Source: Reichenbachiella sp051531955 | GTDB taxonomy: Bacteria; Bacteroidota; Bacteroidia; Cytophagales; Cyclobacteriaceae | NCBI GenBank assembly: GCA_051531955.1 | Contig: JAOPTS010000059.1 | Span: forward strand, 1 to 64,000 | Reading direction: 5' to 3' | Length of the DNA stretch: 64,000 nt | Shown: one piece after another, positions 26,230-36,455 of the stretch | Layout: each line of letters opens with the position of its first letter | Position numbering within the stretch: position 1 is the first letter of the stretch | Notes under the pieces: generated by a model | The model's input: the letters and a program-made list of their open reading frames with translations, nothing else | Database searches by the model: none | Told to the model about the DNA's origin: nothing | Position numbers and translations under genes: made by a program

Positions 26230-27858
26230 ATGGCGGAAGTAATAAGAATGCCGAAGATGAGTGACACCATGGAAGAAGGTGTGATCGCTTCTTGGCTTAA
26301 AAAAGTAGGTGACACAGTAAAATCAGGTGATATTCTAGCTGAAGTAGAGACCGATAAGGCAACTATGGAATTAGAATCTTATGATGACGGCACCTTATTA
26401 TATATCGGCGTTGAAGAAAAATCAGCCGCACTAATAGATGGTATCATTGCTATTATTGGTGAAAAAGGCGAAAATATAGACGACCTCATTGCTTCGATCG
26501 GAAGTGATGCCAGCGAAGCTCCTGCAACCGAAGAGTCTGCTCCCGCGGCTACTCCAGCCGCTGCACCAGTAGAAACTATCGATACATCAGGTATCAAAGC
26601 CGTTTTAATCAAAATGCCAAAAATGAGTGACACCATGGAAGAAGGTGTGATCGCTTCTTGGCTTAAAAACATTGGTGATGATGTCAAATCAGGAGACATT
26701 CTTGCCGAAGTAGAAACTGACAAAGCAACTATGGAACTTGAGTCATATGATGACGGAGTTCTTTTATATACAGCTGTTGAAGCTGGAAAAGGTGTGCCAG
26801 TCGATGGTGTCATCGCAATTATCGGCGAAAAAGGCGCTGACTATGAAACTTTATTGAAAGCTGAAGCTGCTAAATCAGCACCTGTTGCTCCTGCTGTAGA
26901 AAGTGCTGCTGCACCAGCTGCGGCTGCTCCAAAAACTGCTGCTCCAGCAGCATCAGCTAAAGCTGCCGCTCCTGCACCCGTAGCAAACACTAGTGGAAGA
27001 GTGATCGCTTCTCCGTTGGCTAAGAAAATGGCGACAGACAAAGGATTTGATATTGCATCAATCCCTGGTTCTGGAGAAGGTGGAAGAATTATCAAAAGAG
27101 ATGTTGAGGCATTTGTACCTTCAGCCGCTCCTGTTGCTGGTGGCGCTGTTGCTACTGGGCCTGTAGGTGTTGAAAGCTACGAGGACATTCCTGCGACTCA
27201 AATGAGAAAAGCAATCACTAAGTCGCTTAATGCGTCTCAGTTTGGTGCTCCTCACTTCTACTTGACTATGGATATCGACATGGACAAAACAATTGAAGCT
27301 AGAGTAAGCATCAATGAGTTAGCTCCTGTTAAGATTTCATTTAACGATATCGTTGTGAAAGCTGTAGCTGCTGCATTGAGACTGCACCCAGCTGTCAACA
27401 GTTCTTGGATTAGCGAATCGAATAGCATCAGAATGAATCATCACATATCAGTTGGGGTTGCCATGGCAATCGAAGACGGATTGGTTGTTCCTGTTGTGAA
27501 ATTTGCTGACAATAAATCTTTATCAGAAATCTCTGTAGAAGTTAAAGAATTTGCTGGCAAAGCGAAAGCGAAGAAATTAGGGTTGGACGAAATGCAAGGC
27601 AATACTTTCACAGTATCTAACTTGGGGATGTTCGGGATTACAGAATTTACTTCTATTATCAACTCGCCAGAATCTTGTATCCTAGCTGTTGGAGCAATCA
27701 ATAAAGTACCAGTTGTTAAAAATGGTGAGATTGTACCAGGTAACGTTATGAAAATCACATTGACTTGTGATCACAGAACAGTAGATGGAGCAGTTGGGTC
27801 AGCATTCTTGAAGACGCTAAAAGGATTCATCGAAGATCCAGTTAGAATCTTGATCTAA
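26230..27858 (+). CDS. pdhC: Pyruvate dehydrogenase complex E2, dihydrolipoamide acetyltransferase
   Basis: 542 residues. Two lipoyl domains (about 1-80 and 123-203), each with the lipoylated Lys in VETDKATMELES. An Ala/Pro-rich linker, the peripheral E1/E3-binding domain (about 256-292: ASPLAKKMA..KGFDIASIPGSGEGGRI) and the acetyltransferase domain (about 310-542) follow, ending with the active-site DHRTVDGA. It transfers acetyl groups from E1 to CoA, making acetyl-CoA. The two lipoyl domains are nearly identical, and a 47-base block is identical in DNA (26257-26303 and 26623-26669), pointing to recent duplication or conversion. E1 and E3 genes are not adjacent. Confidence 0.95.
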   Translation: MAEVIRMPKMSDTMEEGVIASWLKKVGDTVKSGDILAEVETDKATMELESYDDGTLLYIGVEEKSAALIDGIIAIIGEKGENIDDLIASIGSDASEAPATEESAPAATPAAAPVETIDTSGIKAVLIKMPKMSDTMEEGVIASWLKNIGDDVKSGDILAEVETDKATMELESYDDGVLLYTAVEAGKGVPVDGVIAIIGEKGADYETLLKAEAAKSAPVAPAVESAAAPAAAAPKTAAPAASAKAAAPAPVANTSGRVIASPLAKKMATDKGFDIASIPGSGEGGRIIKRDVEAFVPSAAPVAGGAVATGPVGVESYEDIPATQMRKAITKSLNASQFGAPHFYLTMDIDMDKTIEARVSINELAPVKISFNDIVVKAVAAALRLHPAVNSSWISESNSIRMNHHISVGVAMAIEDGLVVPVVKFADNKSLSEISVEVKEFAGKAKAKKLGLDEMQGNTFTVSNLGMFGITEFTSIINSPESCILAVGAINKVPVVKNGEIVPGNVMKITLTCDHRTVDGAVGSAFLKTLKGFIEDPVRILI

Positions 27859-27880
27859 GAAAATTCAAGACAATATTAAA

Positions 27881-27914
27881 ATAGAAAAGGAGAGGTTAAC
27901 CTCTCCTTTTCTAT
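27881..27914. terminator. Perfect 34-bp palindrome, bidirectional terminator
   Basis: ATAGAAAAGGAGAGGTT is followed directly by its reverse complement. The 17-bp arms have A-rich starts and T-rich ends, so it can end transcription from both sides. It separates pdhC from hslV. Confidence 0.85.
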
Positions 27915-27944
27915 TTCGTAGAAACAAGTTCATAAAAAGCAACT

Positions 27945-28496
27945 ATGTCAAAATATCCCAAAATAAGATCAACAACTGTATGCGCCATCAAACACAATGG
28001 ACAAGTAGCCATTGGTGCGGATGGTCAAGCAACATTAGGAAACACTGTTGCAAAAAGTAACGTCAAAAAAATTCGTAAGCTACAAGATGGGAAAGTCATC
28101 ACAGGATTTGCAGGCTCAACAGCAGATGCTTTCACGTTACTAGAGCGAATGGACGAAAAATTGAACTCTTATAATGGTAACATGAAAAGAGCAGCAATAG
28201 AGTTGGCTAAGGATTGGCGGATGGATCGATACTTAAGAAAATTAGAAGCTATGCTCATCGTAGCTGACAAGGATGAAATATTAATTGTATCAGGAACTGG
28301 TGATGTATTAGAACCAGACAATGACATTGCAACTATTGGATCAGGTAGCATGTATGCACAGGCAGCTGCCTTAGCCATGAAAAAACACGCTGGGGACAAA
28401 ATGACTGCTGAGGATATGGTAAGAGCAAGTCTAAATATTGCGGCGGATATCTGCATCTACACCAATCATAATTTGATCGTTGAAAGAGTAGAGTAG
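27945..28496 (+). CDS. hslV: ATP-dependent protease proteolytic subunit HslV (ClpQ)
   Basis: 183 residues. The proteasome-beta-like Ntn-hydrolase fold is clear: TTVCAIKHNGQVAIGADGQATLGN, VRKIRKL-like KKIRKLQDGKVITGFAGSTADAF, and GTGDVLEPDNDIATIGSGS. The nucleophile should be Thr10 (R-S-T-T-V), so a nine-residue leader must be removed, longer than the single Met in E. coli. HslV forms a double hexamer capped by the HslU ATPase. No hslU is adjacent; it must lie elsewhere. Flanked by terminators on both sides, it is transcribed alone. Confidence 0.94.
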   Translation: MSKYPKIRSTTVCAIKHNGQVAIGADGQATLGNTVAKSNVKKIRKLQDGKVITGFAGSTADAFTLLERMDEKLNSYNGNMKRAAIELAKDWRMDRYLRKLEAMLIVADKDEILIVSGTGDVLEPDNDIATIGSGSMYAQAAALAMKKHAGDKMTAEDMVRASLNIAADICIYTNHNLIVERVE

Positions 28497-28560
28497 ATAG
28501 AAGGGCTTGACATGAATTATCTTAGATTGATTTAATCTGAACTGTGAAAACCTCTATTAA

Positions 28561-28588
28561 AATGAAGCTCTACCTACTCAGCTTCATT
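28561..28588. terminator. Terminator hairpin between convergent hslV and MscS genes
   Basis: AATGAAGCT (28561-28569) and AGCTTCATT (28580-28588) pair over 9 bp with a 10-base loop. On the minus strand the stem is followed by TTTTAATAG, so it best serves the MscS gene ending at 28601. Confidence 0.6.
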
Positions 28589-28600
28589 TCAATAGATGTT

Positions 28601-31012
28601 TTATCCTTTATTTGTCAGCTCTATTTTCCTTTGTACAGACACTTTTACTTTGTTTTTCTTTAAGTGTTTGATGACATTAATATTTACTTCATTTTTGGTC
28701 GCCAGAATATTGCTTGACACCCAATAGAGTAAATAAAACTGATAAGACTGGTCCACAACATTCTCAAAATATGCTTTAGCTGGAGGGTTCTTCAATATCC
28801 CACCAACTTCATGGATTGACTCGACCATCCACTCCACTACTTTTTCTGGGTTAACACTGGTATCAGTTTGAATCACCAGTTTTATTCTCCTTCTCTTATC
28901 TGACAAGGTCCAGTTCACCACGTTTTTTGATATCAAATCACTATTAGGGACAATCAATTCTGCTCCATCATATTGTCTGATTTTACTCGCTCTAATTCCA
29001 ATGGCAATTACTTCCCCTTCTATTTTATCAACCGTCACAATATCTCCAGCAGTAATGGGTCGTTCGAACACCAATATCAATCCTGAAATAAAATTACTCA
29101 CTATGTTTTGCAAACCAAATCCTATCCCCACTCCTAGTGCGCCAGCCAACAATCCGAAGTTCTCCATATCGAATCCTAGACTGCTCAAAGCAATGAAAAA
29201 TCCAATAAACATAACAGCATAATTAGAAAGAGAGCCTACAGCCATTGGTACACCCCTCGGAAGATCAAACCTGCCAAGGAACTCTACCTGAAAAAACAAC
29301 TTTGTAAATGAGGCAAGGACCCAAGAGAAAAACACGATCACCACAAATGTAATCACTCTCCCTATTGATATCTCAAAATCTCCAAATTCACCCCCATAGA
29401 CCCATATCCCTAAAATAAATTCAATCAACGGATCTTTGAGTCTAATAATACTAGCTGTAAAATATAGCCATGCCAAGTAATACAAAATCTTCAACGTCTT
29501 CTTCACCAAGTAAAACGTTTGTTCCTTGTAAGCCTCTAGCAACTTAGACCTTTGTGCAAAAGCTGTATTTAAAAATAACATTATAAATGACTTCAATACG
29601 ACATACACCACACCAAGCATAATAGCAATGATAATCGAAAGCAAAACACCTTCAGTAGCCAATATTGAGATATAGACATACCCTGTAATATTTGCAATTA
29701 TGGACAATATCAAACCCAGTCCAAAAAGAGGCATCATATTGAACAACAGTTGATACCATATATCCTCTGTATCCTCTCCACTTTTCAGCTCCTTAGTTGA
29801 TTTTATTATCCAATAAACATTGGCCAGTAAGAGCATTGACACAGCCAACATAAAATACCTATTAGCATATTCCCCAAGGATAAATACCTTACTGATATTT
29901 ACCAAAAACAAGAGAAATGACATCACGTACACAGACAGCTTTAACTCTTTGATAATGATCTTTGATGTAACAATAAGAAATGGCACTAAGAATATCACAC
30001 TAGAAATAAAAGAGATATACAGCGCCTTGTTTGGCAGTAAAAATATACTGACCATCATGGTGAGTAGCATAGCACTACCTATAGGGAGATTCAAAACCTT
30101 CTCTCCTAGCTTAATTTCAAACAGTTCCTTTACTTTTAACTCTGTCAATTGATTTTTCATCCAAAGAACCTGCATGACAAGAAGTACAAACACGAAAGCT
30201 AGCGCATAAAAACGCTGTGCATTTTCAATAACATAGGATTTACCTTCTTCTGAGGCGATAGGGATCCACAACTTGTTACTTGCGATCGTTCGATCATAAT
30301 TCGTACTATCTAACTGAGAACTCCAGATTGGCTCATTTTTTCGAAATAGAATATTACTGAACTGAGTCTGTAGAATTTCATTTAGGTAAGTCAAGTACTT
30401 CTGCGCTTGCAGCTTGATGTCAAGCACATCATTTTGAACGACAATGGTTGCTTCTAAACTATCCAATGCCATTTGTCTGACATAATCAATATTATCCACA
30501 GACAAATAAATTCTCTCCATCAACTCTATAGGACGAATCTCTAATGTGTCATACAATAGATTGGTGGCAGTCCATATTTCTTTTCTTTTTCTTAGGTCTA
30601 TCAGTATTTCATCTAATCGCTCGGCATGTTCTTTTATACTTTTCTCTGGTTCTTCTGTACTCGCAATTAACCTTTCCCATTTATTCGCAAACCCTTCTAA
30701 ATATCGATACGGAAATTCCTGATTCAGAATCATAGTAGAAACACCCGTTATTTGTTCCAAGTTACTTTTCAGGCTATCCGACAAGATCCTATTTCTATTA
30801 ATTACATTATTTTCGATATCGGGAATGTATTCATCTTCGATCAAATAGATCAACTTTTCAGCTTCTGAAGACACATTCGAAACTGTAATAGTTTCTATTA
30901 TGTTTTCTTCTGCCTTTCCACTAATCTCGCTACCCTCTTGGGCAAAGAGTGAGCTAGTTAGTAGTATTACAGGGATTAGGATAAGGTTTTTCAGCTTAGT
31001 CATACATGTCAA
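28601..31012 (-). CDS. Large mechanosensitive (MscS-family) channel
   Basis: 803 residues. Signal peptide to about 24 (SSLFAQ). A periplasmic coiled-coil-like region (30-255) is followed by about eight predicted helices (260-570), then the MscS core (about 590-800). The pore helix is GALGVGIGFGLQNIVSNFISG, followed by the beta domain ERPITAGDIVTVDKIEGEV and IVPNSDLISKNVVNWT. This is the size and plan of MscK/YbdG-type multi-helix channels that release solutes on hypo-osmotic shock. The start may be the second Met (MTKLKNL). No partner genes are evident. Confidence 0.9.
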   Translation of the reverse strand: MTCMTKLKNLILIPVILLTSSLFAQEGSEISGKAEENIIETITVSNVSSEAEKLIYLIEDEYIPDIENNVINRNRILSDSLKSNLEQITGVSTMILNQEFPYRYLEGFANKWERLIASTEEPEKSIKEHAERLDEILIDLRKRKEIWTATNLLYDTLEIRPIELMERIYLSVDNIDYVRQMALDSLEATIVVQNDVLDIKLQAQKYLTYLNEILQTQFSNILFRKNEPIWSSQLDSTNYDRTIASNKLWIPIASEEGKSYVIENAQRFYALAFVFVLLVMQVLWMKNQLTELKVKELFEIKLGEKVLNLPIGSAMLLTMMVSIFLLPNKALYISFISSVIFLVPFLIVTSKIIIKELKLSVYVMSFLLFLVNISKVFILGEYANRYFMLAVSMLLLANVYWIIKSTKELKSGEDTEDIWYQLLFNMMPLFGLGLILSIIANITGYVYISILATEGVLLSIIIAIMLGVVYVVLKSFIMLFLNTAFAQRSKLLEAYKEQTFYLVKKTLKILYYLAWLYFTASIIRLKDPLIEFILGIWVYGGEFGDFEISIGRVITFVVIVFFSWVLASFTKLFFQVEFLGRFDLPRGVPMAVGSLSNYAVMFIGFFIALSSLGFDMENFGLLAGALGVGIGFGLQNIVSNFISGLILVFERPITAGDIVTVDKIEGEVIAIGIRASKIRQYDGAELIVPNSDLISKNVVNWTLSDKRRRIKLVIQTDTSVNPEKVVEWMVESIHEVGGILKNPPAKAYFENVVDQSYQFYLLYWVSSNILATKNEVNINVIKHLKKNKVKVSVQRKIELTNKG

Positions 31013-31277
31013 TTGTTAGTTTAAAGATATGCTACTTATTCCTCATTGGCAATCTTGATCATCAATTGAATTTAGGATCAGAAAAGGCTTTACCATCTAC
31101 AAAAAAAGGAGTCCATTTGGGTTGATTAGGATTCGTCTAGTCAGTAATTGCATCAAAACAATTTGCTCTTATTTCTGATACTTCCCTGATAGGCAAGACC
31201 GATTTGTAATAAAACCACACTATTTGCAACTATTGGATCACAGCCCACATCTATACTTCGAACTCAATATTACCACT

Positions 31278-33644
31278 ATGCTCAAAAATTTCATTCAAAT
31301 AGCTTTTCGTAGCATTCTCAAAAACAAGCTCTACTCCTTTATCAATATCTCAGGGTTGGCAATTGGGCTAGTCTGCAGCATATTGATCATGCTATGGGTC
31401 AATGATGAACTGTCCTACGATATGTTCATTCCCAAATCAGACCGACTTCACCAGGTATGGGTCAACGCGGAGTTCGACGGTGAGATCAATTCATGGTTAT
31501 CAGTGCCATTACCAACCTACGAAGCACTAAAAACATCAGATAGCAGAATCGTTAACACTTGTATTGCGGACTGGGGTGGGGATCACCTCTTGACGGTTGG
31601 AGAAAAACGCTTAACTAAACGAGGGTATCATGTCAGTCCTGAATTTTTGGAGATGTTTGAGTTCTCTTTACAAGAAGGAGATGCAAGTCAAGTATTAGAT
31701 GAAATTCATTCCATAGTCATTACCCAATCTTTGTCAGAAGCCTTGTTCGATGGCCAAGACCCGATCAACAAAACAATCAAAGTTGACAATGCAGGCACAA
31801 TGAAAGTGACAGGCGTACTTCAAGATTTGCCCAACAATTCTAGCTTTGAATTTGACTATCTCCTCACATGGGAATACAATGCGTCGGTCAATGAATGGGT
31901 GAGTGGCAATAAAACTAACTGGGGGGATTATTCCTATCAAGTCTATACCGAACTAGCCAACCCCGAAGATCATCTCGCTGCACAGGCGGGTATCGAAAAC
32001 GTATTGACTGAAAATGGAGAAGATGATATGCCGAGAAAGTTATTCCTACACCCCATGTCGCAATGGAGACTACATTCCGACTTTGAGAATGGGGTTGCAA
32101 CTGGTGGTATGAGAGATTACATCCAGTTATTCTCTATTATCGCAATTTTCATTTTAGCCATGGCCTGTATCAACTTCATGAACCTGGCTACTGCTCGATC
32201 AGAAAAGAGAGCCAAAGAAGTAGGTATACGAAAAAGCCTAGGCACCACTAAGTCAAGCCTCATTTTTCAATTTTTGGGTGAGTCTATCTTCATTACTCTG
32301 CTGGCCTTTGGACTGGCTATCTTTTTAACTTTACTGGTCTTGCCTAGCTACAACGAATTGGTGGACAAGAAACTATTTATCGATTTCAATTCCAGTACAT
32401 TCTGGATACTTTCAATGATGACCGTACTAATAACTGGTGTTGTAGCTGGATCATACCCTGCCTTCTACCTCTCATCTTTCAAGCCCATCAACACTCTCAA
32501 AGGCACCGTCAATATCGGAAAAGGCGTCAGTACACCAAGGAAAATATTAGTCATTCTCCAATTCGGGTTTGCAATATTCCTGATGGTCGGCACGATCGTG
32601 ATTTACAAACAAATCCAATTGGCCAAGAGCCGAGACTTAGGGTATGATCAAAAAAACCTCATCACTATATGGGACACAAAAGATATTCAAAACAAATGGG
32701 ATGTCATCAAACTAGAACTGCAACAGTCAGGCGCCATAGCATCCGCCACTAGGTCCAATAGTCCGATCACACAGGTTTGGTCCAACAACTTTCTAGGCTG
32801 GCCAGACAAACCCGATGAACTTAAAGTTATTTTTTCGACCTTGAGAGTAGACTATGACTACACCTCTACGATGGGTATCAACTTGATACAAGGACGTGAT
32901 TTCTCAAAAGAATTTGCCACAGACTCCATGTCTATTATGGTCAATGAAACTGGCTTGGCTTTGATGGGGTTAGAAAATCCAATCGGAACCAACCTTGATC
33001 TCTGGGGCATGAAGCTCAAACTGATTGGGGTATTCGAAGATGTCTTGATGCGTTCACCCAACCATGATATCAAACCTGCATTTGCCATATTTAGACCAGG
33101 TTCAATCAATGCAATTACGTTGCGGGTAAGCGAAAATGGCGAACTTAAAGAAAACCTAGCCGCTATCGAATCCATCTTTCAAAAGCACAACCCTGCCTAC
33201 CCTTTTGAATTCGAATTTGTAGATCAAGAATTTCAAGAAAAATTTCAAGCTATAAACATGACCAGCAGCCTCGCCAACATCTTTTCGATCTTGGCAATCG
33301 TGATCACTGGTTTGGGATTGTTCGGACTGGCATCCTACACTACAGAACAAAGAAGCAAAGAAATTGGAGTCAGAAAAGTGTTGGGTGCTTCGGAAATCAG
33401 CATCATGATGTTAATCTCCAAAGATTTTTCCAAACTAGTCATGATCGCCTTTGTGATTGTCGCCCCCTTAGCGTGGTATCTATCAGACCTATATTTAGAC
33501 CGGTATCCAATTCGTGCTATAGTCGAATGGTGGATCTTCCCATTAGTGGGCATAGTAGCAATGATCTTTTCCCAAGCCATCATCATCAATCAAGCCAGAG
33601 TGGCTGCTATAGCCAACCCAGTCGAATCTCTAAAGGATGAGTAA
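31278..33644 (+). CDS. ABC-transporter permease, FtsX/MacB-like (orphan)
   Basis: 788 residues from ATG 31278. I prefer this start because the family begins MLKNFIQIAFRSILKNK. The frame itself extends upstream to 31224 without homology. The architecture is a duplicated permease: TM1 (about 20-40), a periplasmic MacB_PCD domain (about 50-270), three helices with EKRAKEVGIRKSLGTTKSSL (about 280-420), then a second copy with EQRSKEIGVRKVLGASE (about 700). This single-chain form is common in Bacteroidota and often occurs without a neighbouring ATPase, as here. Substrate unknown. A strong terminator follows. Confidence 0.9.
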   Translation: MLKNFIQIAFRSILKNKLYSFINISGLAIGLVCSILIMLWVNDELSYDMFIPKSDRLHQVWVNAEFDGEINSWLSVPLPTYEALKTSDSRIVNTCIADWGGDHLLTVGEKRLTKRGYHVSPEFLEMFEFSLQEGDASQVLDEIHSIVITQSLSEALFDGQDPINKTIKVDNAGTMKVTGVLQDLPNNSSFEFDYLLTWEYNASVNEWVSGNKTNWGDYSYQVYTELANPEDHLAAQAGIENVLTENGEDDMPRKLFLHPMSQWRLHSDFENGVATGGMRDYIQLFSIIAIFILAMACINFMNLATARSEKRAKEVGIRKSLGTTKSSLIFQFLGESIFITLLAFGLAIFLTLLVLPSYNELVDKKLFIDFNSSTFWILSMMTVLITGVVAGSYPAFYLSSFKPINTLKGTVNIGKGVSTPRKILVILQFGFAIFLMVGTIVIYKQIQLAKSRDLGYDQKNLITIWDTKDIQNKWDVIKLELQQSGAIASATRSNSPITQVWSNNFLGWPDKPDELKVIFSTLRVDYDYTSTMGINLIQGRDFSKEFATDSMSIMVNETGLALMGLENPIGTNLDLWGMKLKLIGVFEDVLMRSPNHDIKPAFAIFRPGSINAITLRVSENGELKENLAAIESIFQKHNPAYPFEFEFVDQEFQEKFQAINMTSSLANIFSILAIVITGLGLFGLASYTTEQRSKEIGVRKVLGASEISIMMLISKDFSKLVMIAFVIVAPLAWYLSDLYLDRYPIRAIVEWWIFPLVGIVAMIFSQAIIINQARVAAIANPVESLKDE

Positions 33645-33648
33645 AAGA

Positions 33649-33685
33649 AGAAGGGTAGCTGCAAAACAACTACCCTTCTCTTTTT
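33649..33685 (+). terminator. Rho-independent terminator after the ABC permease
   Basis: AGAAGGGTAG (33649-33658) and CTACCCTTCT (33670-33679) form a perfect 10-bp stem with an 11-base loop, followed by CTTTTT. It starts four bases after the permease stop codon. Confidence 0.88.
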
Positions 33686-33808
33686 GGATTAATTTATCAC
33701 TATTACAATCTGACTAAAAATGCATACGCAAAGGGCACAAACAGGTTTTAGAAGCAACCTGACATTCTTCGTTTTCTTCGCCAAATTTAAGTAGCAACAA
33801 TACCCTAA

Positions 33809-34090
33809 ATGATGGGTGATCCCGACTATAAAAGCAATGAAGTCATAGAACGATTGCCTATGCACTTGAGGCAGTTTATCAAACCTCAAAACTACAACCT
33901 ATACTCTCCCATTGATCAGGCACTATGGCGCTATGTCATGCACAAAAACATCCATTTCTTGAAAAATGTGGCACATGACTCCTATCTCCAAGGACTTAAA
34001 GAGACAGGTATCGATGTAGATCAGATACCTAACATGTACGGAATGAATCGTACTCTTAAAAAAATTGGATGGGCAGCTCAATATAAATAA
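33809..34090 (+). pseudogene. Truncated 5' copy of the aromatic amino acid hydroxylase gene
   Basis: 93 codons. Residues 1-90 match the N-terminus of the full hydroxylase at 36699 (LPMHLR.FIKPQNY, WRYVM.KNIHFLKNVAHDS, GIDVD.IPNMYGMNR.LKKIGWAA). The match ends abruptly after GWAA and three unrelated codons lead to a stop. The iron-binding His-His-Glu part is absent, so no activity is possible. A 71-base block (33953-34023) is identical to 36843-36913, while flanking homologous sequence has many differences. This suggests an old duplication with later local gene conversion. Start ATG is 33809 or the adjacent 33812. Confidence 0.88.
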
Positions 34091-34108
34091 CTTTTTCTGA
34101 TAGAAAAA

Positions 34109-36310
34109 TCACATGCTGCTTATTATGAATTTTTGACTTGATTGGTTGATTCTCAAAATATAAATACCGGATTCTAAATCCTGTACATTTAAGTTGAATT
34201 CCTGCCCTATGCCCTGTACTGGAGTGTCTATGAATTTTAGGACTTGGCCCTGTAGATTGAGAATCATAATATTATCATGTCGACTGACATTGGATATTTT
34301 CAATATTTTGTCAGAAGAAATTGGATTAGGATATAATTGAAAAGGGGAAATATCCAAGTTCCGAGCGGAAAGCACAGTATCATTGAAATAGTCTTCTGCC
34401 AAATTGAACGCATCCCGGCCGATTTCAATGCCCATTTTTCTTCCAGGAATGTCGTCTGCCGGAGGATGGATTCCTCCCCAAATTCGAGATAGGCTGCATT
34501 GATCTGACGCATCTCGATAGGTGGCCCACTGCAAAGTAACATCCATACTAGGCCCCTCTTCAAAAACAAGAAACTCATTCATAGGTGCATCAAACTCACC
34601 CATTCCTCCAGGGAAGTATTCATCGCCTGTAAGCATCGTCATGACTTCCGCGGCAGCTCGTGAAAAAGTAGAATGACCAGAAACATAGCCTGCAAAAGGG
34701 GGGGTCACGAATGAGACTCTTTGGTAGGGCCACCAGTTTTCTGCCAATATCCAGTCGACTCCAATTGCATCTGTTTCAGAGTTGAAATCAGGATTGTTTA
34801 GTGCTACGCCATGTCCTTGCCAAGCAAAAAGTTTGATTTTACCTACGTTTTCCTCTTTTGCTCCAGCCATGGGGTCTCCTGTTTCAATCACCTCTATATA
34901 CCCTTCAACCAACGGAATTCCTTCAATTTGATAATTGGATAGGCTTTTATTAGTACTTTGGCCTTTATCTGCCATGTAACGAATCGCCGAAACGGGTCGA
35001 ATGTAATCATACCAACCTTTCGCCCCCCAGGCTGCAACCGCTGCATCATGCATGGCTCCAGCTAAGGCAAAATATGACTTTATATCCCATTCAAGATCAT
35101 TCAAAACATCACCTTCGCCTTTAAATTTTTTAACTAATAATTCATGGTCACTTACATAGTTCAAAATAGTAAACCAATGTCCAGGTGGGGTTTCAGAAGC
35201 TGGCCCATCAGCCCAAAATTCTGCCAAAACTCTTCCGTAATCTCCTCTAGGTACACTTTGAGTTTCATAGGGGAGCCCAGTGACGGGGTTTATAGGGTAA
35301 CCACGACTTTGATCCCCTCCATTCTCCAAATCGTAGAAGTCAGGATAGTCAAGATAACTTTCTGGAAATTCGGGGTTGTTCCCGATTGAATTGGGTGAAA
35401 TATCAATCATGACATTGTCTGTAGGGTCTAAATGTCCTGACCAGGCCGAGACCAATGCATTTCCCCATTGGTAGGCTTTACTTTCTTCTGTCAATTGTTC
35501 TTGATCGAGATAGGGAGGAGCAGAAGGGTCGTGATAGACATAGTAGTCTTCACCATTTCTTTGGTACACATGTAAATCATTTTGATTTAATGCAAATGGG
35601 TAGACACTGCCCCATTCGGGACCTAGAAATGAAGGGATGAGACCTGGGATTTGATGTCCACTTTGATCGATGAAAAAATTAAAAGCCAAGGGCTGCCATC
35701 TGTTTGGATCTGATAAATTAGGGTTGCCAGGTGCTCGAGGATTCATTGCTACGTTGACGGGAGTATAAAATTCATTGGCATAATCATTCGCCTCGTTGGA
35801 ATGGTCATTGTTCCCGTAATCAATGATAGCCTGACCAATATAATTACCTAAAGCCGCCGGATTTCCATCTTCATAAAAGATGCTTTTAAAATTTCTATCA
35901 TAGCCCAAGTCCGACATTAGCTGATCAAAATGCACCTGTGTTTCAGGTTGGCCAGGAGAGTTTTTAAATCGATAGGTTAAAACCCGATATGCGGCGAAAC
36001 TTATGGCTTCATTACGTGCGAGTTCAATATCACTCGACCTTGTGAAGTCATTAAAAACTACAAAATGTCTATTGACGGTTTTACCTAACAAGTACTGTGC
36101 TGCTATATCATCATAGGCGGCCCATGCTTCATACATGGCCGTGGATGTATGGAATAAATTTCTGGCATGCACCGTCGGTCGGGCATAATCTATTCTAATA
36201 GCCTCTAATAGGGCCTCACTCCATTCACGTGCAACGGAGTTTTGGCCATTCGTTAAATGAGATAAAAAAAGAGTGAGTAGTAATAAAGCTGATCTGAGCA
36301 TTTTTTCCAT
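34109..36310 (-). CDS. Secreted vanadium-dependent haloperoxidase-like (PAP2) protein with T9SS sorting domain
   Basis: 733 residues. Signal peptide 1-22 (LTNGQ). The catalytic PAP2/haloperoxidase set is present in order: K-x6-RP in AKGWYDYIRP, SGHSTF in AGYVSGHSTFSR, and SRIWGGIHPPADD. These bind vanadate (or phosphate) in vanadium haloperoxidases and acid phosphatases. The long insert-rich N-terminal part fits the haloperoxidase class. Residues ~655-733 (FQLYPNPISSDKILKI ... GIYILRI ... KFIIS) are a type A T9SS C-terminal sorting domain, so the enzyme should be exported to the surface. It lies between the hydroxylase fragment and the complete hydroxylase, in opposite orientation to both. 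Confidence 0.88.
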   Translation of the reverse strand: MEKMLRSALLLLTLFLSHLTNGQNSVAREWSEALLEAIRIDYARPTVHARNLFHTSTAMYEAWAAYDDIAAQYLLGKTVNRHFVVFNDFTRSSDIELARNEAISFAAYRVLTYRFKNSPGQPETQVHFDQLMSDLGYDRNFKSIFYEDGNPAALGNYIGQAIIDYGNNDHSNEANDYANEFYTPVNVAMNPRAPGNPNLSDPNRWQPLAFNFFIDQSGHQIPGLIPSFLGPEWGSVYPFALNQNDLHVYQRNGEDYYVYHDPSAPPYLDQEQLTEESKAYQWGNALVSAWSGHLDPTDNVMIDISPNSIGNNPEFPESYLDYPDFYDLENGGDQSRGYPINPVTGLPYETQSVPRGDYGRVLAEFWADGPASETPPGHWFTILNYVSDHELLVKKFKGEGDVLNDLEWDIKSYFALAGAMHDAAVAAWGAKGWYDYIRPVSAIRYMADKGQSTNKSLSNYQIEGIPLVEGYIEVIETGDPMAGAKEENVGKIKLFAWQGHGVALNNPDFNSETDAIGVDWILAENWWPYQRVSFVTPPFAGYVSGHSTFSRAAAEVMTMLTGDEYFPGGMGEFDAPMNEFLVFEEGPSMDVTLQWATYRDASDQCSLSRIWGGIHPPADDIPGRKMGIEIGRDAFNLAEDYFNDTVLSARNLDISPFQLYPNPISSDKILKISNVSRHDNIMILNLQGQVLKFIDTPVQGIGQEFNLNVQDLESGIYILRINQSSQKFIISSM

Positions 36311-36455
36311 TTCAACCGGGTTGATTTATAAAAAGGTTAACCCCAGGTCGGGTTCACACCTCAATATTAAAAATATTTACGCAATCAAGGATTGGTTCTA
36401 ACTTCTATTTTCTTAATAACCCTCTTTCAAAGTCAATCGATTTAATAATGCATGG

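Noticed and set aside
26379..26813. 144-residue antisense frame in pdhC
   Set aside because: It mirrors the duplicated lipoyl domains and Ala/Pro linker.
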